DNA of 64,000 nucleotides, taken from Micromonospora saelicesensis (GTDB lineage Bacteria; Actinomycetota; Actinomycetes; Mycobacteriales; Micromonosporaceae). The notes beneath the pieces are model-generated. The model was given only the letters and a program-made list of their open reading frames with translations, did not search any database and was not told where the DNA came from. Numbering within the stretch: the first letter of the stretch is position 1; each line of letters starts with the position of its first letter. Positions 15,982 to 22,332 of the stretch are shown here, one piece after another. A program made the position numbers and the translations under genes. The stretch lies in NCBI RefSeq assembly GCF_900091575.1, contig NZ_FMCR01000008.1, positions 124,001 to 188,000 of the forward strand, read 5' to 3'.

Positions 15982-16176
15982 GATCGTGCTCGGTCCTGGA
16001 TGTAGTGGCATCGTGCCCAGGGAAGGGCCTATTTCCTGGATCGAGCACGATCTGGGGGTCGTTGAGCCGCCGCACCCATGCCCGGCCCGGCGTCGCCACC
16101 CCACGCCACCCATGATCACTTGATGGTGTGCAGTCGCGAGGATCTATCGGCAACTACCGGTCATCAAGTGATCATG
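15982..16176. repeat. Two nested-loop inverted repeats in a convergent gap
   Basis: The 351-bp gap between the convergent DUF3040 and transglutaminase genes has no supported gene. It holds two spaced inverted repeats. GATCGTGCTCG (15982-15992) pairs with its complement at 16042-16052, and the match continues imperfectly into a TCC(T/A)GG block. CATGATCACTTGATG (16111-16125) pairs perfectly with 16162-16176. Both are relatively A/T-rich for this genome. They may act as bidirectional terminators or be dispersed repeat elements. Confidence 0.55.
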
Positions 16177-16205
16177 AGTGGCGGAGTGGGCGGGTCGGGT
16201 TTCGG

Positions 16206-18677
16206 TCAGCGAGCGGCGCGGTCGGCCAGCAGCCGTCGAGGGTTCCACCGCAGCAGTCGGTACCGGGCCTGCCCAGTGAGCGCCACCATCCGGCTGGACC
16301 TGTCGGCCATGGTGGTGCGCCAACGCAGCAGCACCGAGGGCGGCAGGACGGCGGCGAGCAGGCGGGTCCGTCGGTCCGCCCGTGAGGCGAGCGCCGCACG
16401 GACCGCGCGTAGCGCCGGCAGCAACCGCTCACCGGTCAGCGGATCCCGCGCGTAGCGGGCCCGCTCCTCCGCCCGGCCGAGCAGCCGCGCCGACCCGATC
16501 GCGTCGTCACCGTCGAGGGCGTCCCGGACAAGCCGGTCCGCGGTCGCCCTGGGCGTCTCGGTCGGATCGACCGGGACCCGGAAGTCCACAAGCGTGTCGA
16601 GCAGCTCCGCCCAGGCGGCGTGCGCGTCCGCGCGAGCCCGGTTGGCGTCCGCGCTGACCACCACCGGCCGTACCCCCGGCTCGCTGTCGCGGTCGACAGC
16701 GGCGGAGGCCATCGCCACGCTCGCTGCGCGGCCACTGCGTCGGCGGCGTAGGGCCATCCGGCGCAGCGCGGGCACCGCGAGCAGCACCAGCAGGGCCACC
16801 AGGGCCGCTGCCCACCAGGGCCAGACCGGTGGCTGTTCGTTCGGCGTCGTCCCGCCGAGAGAGAGCCCGTCGTCGGTGTCCCGGTCGGCGTTGTCCGGGC
16901 TGGTCGGCTCCGTCGAGGCGCCCGGGTCCGTCGGGGCGCTCGTGGCGCTGGAGTCCGGGCTGGGCGCCTCCGGCGCGTCAGTGTCCGGCGCCCAGGCCGA
17001 CCGGGTGGAGCCGGGCACCCCGTACGCCGGGGTGGCGTCGAACGGCACCCAACCCGCCCCGTCGAAGTAGACCTCGGTCCACGCGTGCAGGTTGAGGTTG
17101 GTCAGCGTGAAGGTGTCACCGTCGCGCTTGCTGCCGTTGGTGAACCCGAACGCCACCCGGGCCGGAATGCCGGCCGAGCGAACCAGCCAGGCCATCGCGG
17201 CGGCGTACTGCTGGCAGTAGCCGACCTTGTTGGTCAGGAAGTTGACGATGTCCTGACCGCTGCTGCCGCTCTCGGTGCTCAACCGGTAGCTGAACCCGTT
17301 GTCCGCCGAGAAGTGCTTGTAGATCGACAGCACCCGGTCGTAGTCCGTGCGCTTGCCCTGGATCAGCCCCTTGACCAGCTCCTCAACCTCGGGCACCGGC
17401 CCGGGGGTGGCGGTCATCTGTCGGCGTACGGGGTGCTCGGTCGGCAGCGGCTTCGCTGTCCGCAACGCATCGGGCGTGAAGGTCGAGCGGACGTAGTCGA
17501 AGGAGTACTTCCGACCGCGGGAGTTCTCCCGGTTGGAGAAGACGACCTGCTGGTTGGCGTCGTAGAGCCAGTTGTCGCTCAGGTCGTCGGCGCGGGTCGG
17601 TTCGGCGTACACCGGCATCAGCGACATGCTCAGGCTCTTGGTGACCTCGACGGTCGCCTGGTAGGTGGTCTGCTGCACGCCTGGGCCGGCCCGGTCGGCC
17701 GGGTTCGGCAGGTCTTTGTTGACCGACCGGCCGCTGGGGTTGCGCGCCTGGAAACCAGCGGGGCGCAGCTCGTCGGCGACCGCGTAGCGCAGGTAGAACG
17801 GGCTCTGCTCGGACGTCTTCACCTTCACCAGGTCGGCCACCTGGGACTGGTTGAGCTGGCCGGCGAGCGAGGCGAACAGGTCGATCCGACCCGACGTGCC
17901 GCCCGAGCCGGACCCGTTGCCGGGGCCGTTGCCCGGCCCTCGGCTGAGCGAGTCGAGCAGCCCGCCGGTCATGCCGGGCACCGCCAGCGGCAGCACCACC
18001 GCCAGGGCCACCCCGACCGCCGCGAGCCGACGACCGGCGGACGCCAGCGGAGAGGCCTCCCACACGTCGACGTCGCGGCCATCACCGGTGAACCGGCGCC
18101 CGAAGCGGCGCACCCGGTCGACGTTGTCGGTGACCAGCAGCCAGAGGTAACCGGCGGCGCCCACCACGAACGGCACCGCGGGGACGCTGTCCACGTAGAC
18201 GGCGACCGGCACCGAGTAGATGGCGAGCATCGGCAGCCCCGCCAGCGCGGGCCGGCGCAGCCCCACGGCCAGTACGTCCACCAGCACGGCGACCCCGCCG
18301 ACGCCGAGCACGGCGATGAACAACAGCGGGTCGGTGTCCGGGACCTCGACCCCGTACGAGCGCATGTCCTGCATGGAGCCGGCGAGCAGGTCGCCGAAGT
18401 ACGCGAACGTGCCCGGAGTGGGCAGGATCGCGAACAGCTCCTGGCCGCTGGGGAACAACCAGGTCAGGGCGAGCATCAGGCCGGCCAGCATGCCCAGCAC
18501 CTGACCCCACAAGGGTGCCCGGGCGAGGCGGGTCAGCGCGGCCACCCCGGCCACCACGGCGACCGCGATGATGGACTCGATCAACCACGTCCAGCCCTGG
18601 AAGATGGCCGACAGCGGCGCGGCGGCCAACAGCGTGGCAGCGGCCGCCACCATGCCGATGTTCCGACTGCTGATCAT
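16206..18677 (-). CDS. Transglutaminase-domain membrane protein (TgpA-like)
   Basis: An 823-residue membrane protein. An N-terminal block of hydrophobic helices (residues about 1-250) is followed by a large extracytoplasmic part holding a transglutaminase-like cysteine protease fold: GYCQQYAAAMAWLVRSAG (Cys), NLNLHAWTEVYFDG (His) and WVPFDATP (Asp). A Ser/Thr/Pro-rich linker, one more membrane helix (PWWAAALVALLVLLAVPAL) and a C-terminal DUF4129-like cytoplasmic tail complete it. ATG 18677 (MISSRNIGM) has a CTCCCCTC spacer after GGAAGG. It is third in the moxR-DUF58-transglutaminase set; the substrate is unknown. Confidence 0.9.
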   Translation of the reverse strand: MISSRNIGMVAAAATLLAAAPLSAIFQGWTWLIESIIAVAVVAGVAALTRLARAPLWGQVLGMLAGLMLALTWLFPSGQELFAILPTPGTFAYFGDLLAGSMQDMRSYGVEVPDTDPLLFIAVLGVGGVAVLVDVLAVGLRRPALAGLPMLAIYSVPVAVYVDSVPAVPFVVGAAGYLWLLVTDNVDRVRRFGRRFTGDGRDVDVWEASPLASAGRRLAAVGVALAVVLPLAVPGMTGGLLDSLSRGPGNGPGNGSGSGGTSGRIDLFASLAGQLNQSQVADLVKVKTSEQSPFYLRYAVADELRPAGFQARNPSGRSVNKDLPNPADRAGPGVQQTTYQATVEVTKSLSMSLMPVYAEPTRADDLSDNWLYDANQQVVFSNRENSRGRKYSFDYVRSTFTPDALRTAKPLPTEHPVRRQMTATPGPVPEVEELVKGLIQGKRTDYDRVLSIYKHFSADNGFSYRLSTESGSSGQDIVNFLTNKVGYCQQYAAAMAWLVRSAGIPARVAFGFTNGSKRDGDTFTLTNLNLHAWTEVYFDGAGWVPFDATPAYGVPGSTRSAWAPDTDAPEAPSPDSSATSAPTDPGASTEPTSPDNADRDTDDGLSLGGTTPNEQPPVWPWWAAALVALLVLLAVPALRRMALRRRRSGRAASVAMASAAVDRDSEPGVRPVVVSADANRARADAHAAWAELLDTLVDFRVPVDPTETPRATADRLVRDALDGDDAIGSARLLGRAEERARYARDPLTGERLLPALRAVRAALASRADRRTRLLAAVLPPSVLLRWRTTMADRSSRMVALTGQARYRLLRWNPRRLLADRAAR

Positions 18678-18693
18678 GAGGGGAGCCTTCCGT

Positions 18694-19992
18694 TCATCGC
18701 ACACCGCCGGCGACCGTCTCGGCCAGCGCGGCCCGCAGGGCGAACCCCTGGGCGCCCCGACCGACCTGCGGCCACAGCGCCGGCAGCCGGCCGCCGTGGT
18801 CGACGCCGACCACCCGCCAACCACTCTGCAACATGGCGAGGACAGCGGCGGCGTGGGCGTGCTCCGCCTCGGCCCGCGCCTTCTCCGGCAGGCTGAGCCA
18901 GGTGGAGCTGTTCAGCAGGAAGCCGACACAGGTGGCACCGTTGCCCCGCAGCCCGGCCAGCAGCTCCGCCTCGGCGACGCTCACAGTGCCGAACAGGCCG
19001 ATGATCAGACCGCCGTCGGCGCGTTGGCGGACCCGCTGCACGAGGCCGGTGACCTCGGCGCGCTGATCCAGTCGGACCTCCGCGAGGTGGTCGAGCAGCG
19101 CGCCGTCCCCGCCGGCCTCCGAGGCGTCCACATCTGCCCCCGAGCCGGTGACCAGGCGCAACTTGTAACCGGCCTGCCGCAGGTGGACGGCGATGCTCGC
19201 GGCGGCCGAGACCGACCACTCGAAACTGGCCGTCGGCCCCTCGCCCCGGTGACCGTACGCCCGGGTGTCCAGGACGACGGTGGCCCGGCTCTCCCAGGGT
19301 TGTTCCTCGCGGCGCACCATCAGCTCACCGGTGCGGGCCGTGGACTTCCAGTGCACCCGGCGCAGGTCGTCGCCGCGCCGGTACTCCCGGGTCGCCGCGT
19401 CGTCCTCGCCGTGCACCGCCACCGAGCGGGCCCGGCTGTCGCCGCTGCCCGCGTACTCCCCGGGGAGCCGGACCGACGGCAGCGGGGTGACCTGCGGGAT
19501 GACCGTCAGGTGGTCGGTGCTGGGGAAGGAGCGGGTGAGTTCACAGAGGCCGAACGGGTCGGTCATCCGGACGACCAGCGGGCCCACGTCGTAGCGACCC
19601 CGCACGTCGGCCCGCACCGTGTACGCCACGGAGCTGGCCTGGTGCGCGCCGAGCCGCTCCAACACCACCCGGGGCCGGCTGCCCAGCGCGTAGGGCAGCC
19701 GGTCCTCCAGGAGCAGGGTGCCGGTCGGCAGCCGGGAGAGGTTCTGCAGGCGCAGCACCACCCGGGAGTTGGCGCCGACCGGAACCCGGTGCGGGTCCAG
19801 GGAGCGGTTGCAGGCCAGCTTGTAGCGGCTCCGCCCGACGTAGGCGGCGGCCAGCAACGGCAGGATGGCCAACAGCACAGCCACCCGGAGCAGGTCCTTC
19901 TCGCCGAGGATGCCGGCCGAGACCGCCGCCGCGACCGCAGCGGCGAGGAAGGACCGCCCGCGGGTGGTCAGCCCGCGTAGCCCGGCACGCAC
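18694..19992 (-). CDS. DUF58 domain membrane protein
   Basis: A 432-residue DUF58 protein, the standard partner of MoxR ATPases. Two N-terminal membrane helices (FLAAAVAAAVSAGIL and RVAVLLAILPLLAAAYVG) precede a soluble domain with the family core DDLRRVHWKSTARTGELMVRREE, given here as a landmark around residue 210, and a von Willebrand A-like region after it. It starts with GTG 19992, one base past the stop of moxR, and ends 17 bp before the transglutaminase start. The complex is thought to assemble or activate envelope proteins; the exact role here is unknown. Confidence 0.88.
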   Translation of the reverse strand: MRAGLRGLTTRGRSFLAAAVAAAVSAGILGEKDLLRVAVLLAILPLLAAAYVGRSRYKLACNRSLDPHRVPVGANSRVVLRLQNLSRLPTGTLLLEDRLPYALGSRPRVVLERLGAHQASSVAYTVRADVRGRYDVGPLVVRMTDPFGLCELTRSFPSTDHLTVIPQVTPLPSVRLPGEYAGSGDSRARSVAVHGEDDAATREYRRGDDLRRVHWKSTARTGELMVRREEQPWESRATVVLDTRAYGHRGEGPTASFEWSVSAAASIAVHLRQAGYKLRLVTGSGADVDASEAGGDGALLDHLAEVRLDQRAEVTGLVQRVRQRADGGLIIGLFGTVSVAEAELLAGLRGNGATCVGFLLNSSTWLSLPEKARAEAEHAHAAAVLAMLQSGWRVVGVDHGGRLPALWPQVGRGAQGFALRAALAETVAGGVR

Positions 19993-19993
19993 G

Positions 19994-21049
19994 TCATGGC
20001 CTCCGTGGCTCGTAGGGTGCGCGACCGTTGCCGGTGGCGGGGGGCCGGGTGTCGTACGGGTTGCGCTGCCGGTCGTGTGGCAGCGGCAGGCGGTGCACCA
20101 GCTCGGAGACGATCGCGTCGGTGGTGCGCCGGGCGAGCTGCGCGTCGGCGGTCGGGATGATCCGGTGGGCGAGCACCGGCACCGCCAGGGCCTGCAGATC
20201 GTCGGGAAGGACGTAGTCGCGGCCCTCCAGGGCGGCGACCGCCCGGGCGGTGCGCAACAGTTGCAGGGTCGCCCGGGGGGACGCGCCGAGCCGCAGGTCG
20301 GGGGCCTCGCGGGTGGCGGTGACCAGGTCGATCGCGTACTGCTTGACCGCGTCCGCCACGTGCACCTGCCGGACGGTGGCGATCAACTGCCGGACGATGG
20401 CCGCGTCGGAGACCGCGCGCAGCTCGTGCAGCGGGTCGGTGGCGCCGTGCCCGTCGAGCATGGCCAGCTCGGCGTTGGAGTCCGGGTAACCCATCGCGAT
20501 GCGGGCGGTGAACCGGTCGCGCTGCGCCTCCGGCAGCGGGTAGGTCCCCTCCATCTCGATCGGGTTCTGGGTGGCGATCACCATGAACGGGGTCTGGAGC
20601 TGATACGTCACCCCGTCGACGGTGACCTGCCGCTCCTCCATGCACTCCAGCAACGCCGACTGGGTCTTCGGCGAGGCCCGGTTGATCTCGTCGCCGACCA
20701 CCAGGTTGGCGAACACGGCGCCGGGGCGGAACTCGAAGTCGTGCGTCTCCTGGTTGTAGACGCTGACCCCGGTGACGTCGCTGGGCAGCAGGTCGGGGGT
20801 GAACTGGATCCGTCGCACGGTGCAGTCGATGGACCGCGCGAGGGCCTTGGCAAGCTTGGTCTTGCCGACACCCGGGACGTCTTCGATCAGGAGGTGACCC
20901 TCGGCGAGCAGGACGGCCAGGGCGAGCCGCACGGTGGCGGTCTTACCCTCGATGACCTGCTCGATGTTGGCCACGATGGCCTCGCTGGCGGCGCGGAACT
21001 CGTCGTGCGGCAACAGGCCGCCCACCTCGTCCCAGGTCTGTTGTGTCAC
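19994..21049 (-). CDS. MoxR family AAA+ ATPase
   Basis: A 351-residue MoxR-type ATPase, a cytoplasmic chaperone-like partner of the DUF58 protein. Walker A is EDVPGVGKTKLAKA, Walker B is VVGDEINRASPKTQ, and the sensor region is IATQNPIEMEGTYPLPEAQ. The lid is MoxR-like (LRLGASPRATLQLLRTARA). I prefer GTG 21049 (VTQQTWDEVG) because GGAGGAGGCCC stands just before it; a GTG at 21073 would add eight residues but place the ribosome site inside the gene. It is the first gene of the minus-strand trio. Confidence 0.9.
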   Translation of the reverse strand: MTQQTWDEVGGLLPHDEFRAASEAIVANIEQVIEGKTATVRLALAVLLAEGHLLIEDVPGVGKTKLAKALARSIDCTVRRIQFTPDLLPSDVTGVSVYNQETHDFEFRPGAVFANLVVGDEINRASPKTQSALLECMEERQVTVDGVTYQLQTPFMVIATQNPIEMEGTYPLPEAQRDRFTARIAMGYPDSNAELAMLDGHGATDPLHELRAVSDAAIVRQLIATVRQVHVADAVKQYAIDLVTATREAPDLRLGASPRATLQLLRTARAVAALEGRDYVLPDDLQALAVPVLAHRIIPTADAQLARRTTDAIVSELVHRLPLPHDRQRNPYDTRPPATGNGRAPYEPRRP

Positions 21050-21077
21050 GGGCCTCCTCCTCGTCGCCGTCACGGCA

Positions 21078-21091
21078 GCTCTCTAGAGAGC
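21078..21091. promoter_or_regulatory. Perfect 14-bp palindrome upstream of moxR
   Basis: GCTCTCTAGAGAGC is a perfect palindrome 28 bp upstream of the moxR start, in the 273-bp divergent gap shared with the cysteine hydrolase gene. The position suits a repressor operator or an RNA hairpin in the moxR leader. No regulator was identified. The rest of the gap showed no gene. Confidence 0.35.
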
Positions 21092-21322
21092 ACCTGGACC
21101 CGCCGTTGGGTTCGCGACGTCGAGCCTCGTTTGCCGCAGGAATCTCACTAGTCTCTCAGGCTAACCATGTTTGTCGTTATCGCCGACCCCCGCAGGTAGT
21201 CCGCCGCTTACGCACCGGAATATCCGCCCTTCGGGAGATGCGTGACCAGTCCGCGCGCGGGTATCCGGTGGCCCGCCCGCACGGCCGACCGGTCGGCGGC
21301 CACGTGACCGGGGGAGAGCAGC

Positions 21323-22114
21323 GTGTGGCGGGAGCGGGACATCTACGGGCAGGCCGACGACGGCGGCGTACGTCTCGGAGGTGGGGTGGCGCAGTGGCGG
21401 CTGCACGCCGACCACGTCGACGTGGCGACCGGCGCCGGCGAGCGACGAGCCTGTATCGAGGCCGAGTTGCTGCCTGTCGTGGTGGACCTGGACGCGACCG
21501 CCCTGGTCCTGCTCGACCTGCAGAACGACTTCTGTTCTCCGGGCGGCTGGACCGACCGCTCCGGGCTGGACCACACGGCCTGCCGGGCGGCGATCCCCGG
21601 CGCGGTACGGGCGGTGGAGGCGGCCCGCCAGCTCGGCGTACCGGTGATCTGGGTGTACTGGTACAACCGCCCTGACCTGCGTAATCTCGGCGCGCCCACA
21701 CTCTGGTCGTTCAAGCACCGCCTCGACCAGGCCGGCATCGGGGAGCAGCTGGACCACGGCCCGGTGCTGACCGAGGGATCGTGGGGCGCGACGCTGGTGG
21801 ACGAGTTGCGGGAGCTGGTGCGTCCCGAGGACGTGCAGGTGGAGAAGTACCGGATGAACGGCTTCCATGCCACCCACCTCGACCAGGTGCTGCGCGCCCA
21901 GGGCATCCGCACCCTCCTGTTCGGCGGGGTCAACACCGACCAGTGCGTCAGCACCACCGTCGAGGACGCGTACTTTCGGGACTACGCCACAGTGCTACTG
22001 ACCGACGCGACCGCCACCTCCAGCCCCGCCTACTGCAAGGACGCCGTGGTCTTCAACTCCCAGCAGTGCTGGGGTTTCACCTCCGACACCGCCCGGTTCG
22101 CCGCGGCCGCGTGA
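21323..22114 (+). CDS. Isochorismatase family cysteine hydrolase
   Basis: A 263-residue member of the isochorismatase-like hydrolase family with the full catalytic triad: D65 in LVLLDLQNDF, K175 in VEKYRMNGF and C208 in GVNTDQCVS, the last followed by TTVEDAYFRDY. Family members cleave amide or vinyl-ether bonds (nicotinamidase, N-carbamoylsarcosine amidase, isochorismatase). A 50-residue N-terminal extension precedes the domain. The GTG start follows GGGGAGAGCAGC. It stands alone between the divergent moxR operon and leuS; the substrate cannot be predicted. Confidence 0.88.
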   Translation: MWRERDIYGQADDGGVRLGGGVAQWRLHADHVDVATGAGERRACIEAELLPVVVDLDATALVLLDLQNDFCSPGGWTDRSGLDHTACRAAIPGAVRAVEAARQLGVPVIWVYWYNRPDLRNLGAPTLWSFKHRLDQAGIGEQLDHGPVLTEGSWGATLVDELRELVRPEDVQVEKYRMNGFHATHLDQVLRAQGIRTLLFGGVNTDQCVSTTVEDAYFRDYATVLLTDATATSSPAYCKDAVVFNSQQCWGFTSDTARFAAAA

Positions 22115-22165
22115 CCGCCTCGCGTCCTACCTGGCGGCGGTACGTCGTCGCACCGCACGGCGAGG

Positions 22166-22171
22166 TACACT
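22166..22171 (+). promoter_or_regulatory. -10 element of the leuS leader transcript
   Basis: TACACT ends 7 nt before the ATG of the leader peptide at 22179, so transcription should begin at or beside that ATG and the leader peptide would be made from a leaderless 5' end. A clear -35 was not found. The site lies 52 bp past the cysteine hydrolase stop. Confidence 0.5.
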
Positions 22172-22178
22172 GCGGGGC

Positions 22179-22217
22179 ATGGCCGGAGTCTTCCTGCTTC
22201 TTACCGGGCCGTGCTGA
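22179..22217 (+). CDS. Leucine-rich leader peptide of leuS
   Basis: A 12-codon frame, MAGVFLLLTGPC, with three consecutive leucine codons (CTG CTT CTT at 22194-22202). CTT is rare in such a high-GC genome, which would make the run sensitive to the charging of leucine tRNA. It is followed by a hairpin that includes its stop codon and then by an intrinsic terminator, all before leuS. This is the arrangement of classical ribosome-mediated attenuation: stalling at Leu codons would favour read-through into the leucyl-tRNA synthetase gene. Confidence 0.75.
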   Translation: MAGVFLLLTGPC

Positions 22218-22248
22218 TGCGCTGAACCCAGCGACAGCACGGCGGCCC
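22206..22248 (+). promoter_or_regulatory. Alternative structures of the leuS attenuator
   Basis: CCGTGCTG (22209-22216, overlapping the leader stop codon) pairs with CAGCACGG (22235-22242), with an inner 5-bp stem (22220-22224 with 22229-22233). Alternatively GGGCCG (22206-22211) can pair with CGGCCC (22243-22248), which takes up part of the left arm of the terminator. The mutual exclusion fits an antiterminator switch. Pairings were found by eye; energies are not computed. Confidence 0.5.
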
Positions 22249-22270
22249 CTCCTGCGCGAGGGGCTTTTTT
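22245..22270 (+). terminator. Intrinsic terminator (attenuator) before leuS
   Basis: GCCCCTC (22245-22251) and GAGGGGC (22258-22264) form a 7-bp stem with a 6-nt loop, followed at once by six T residues (22265-22270). A U-run terminator is conspicuous in this GC-rich window. It sits 62 bp upstream of the leuS start and downstream of the Leu-rich leader peptide. Confidence 0.85.
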
Positions 22271-22303
22271 GTGCCCGCCGCCGGCCCGGCCCGGTGGTGC
22301 CGA

Positions 22304-22332
22304 GACGAAGCGAAGCGAAGCGAGGAGAGACG
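22304..22332 (+). repeat. GAAGC-iterated repeat before leuS
   Basis: GACGAAGCGAAGCGAAGCG followed by AGGAGAGACG is a short iterated sequence ending one base before the leuS ATG; its tail supplies the ribosome binding site. It shares the GCGAAGCGAGG core with the repeats at 1327-1347 and 59801-59844. Confidence 0.45.

Noticed and set aside
22200..22245. tRNA-like folding of the leuS leader
   Set aside because: The stems do not form a cloverleaf, and no acceptor stem or anticodon arm of the right size is present.
22140..22332. T-box riboswitch before leuS
   Set aside because: No specifier stem, AG-bulge or T-box sequence was seen. The short Leu-rich peptide plus terminator explains the region better.
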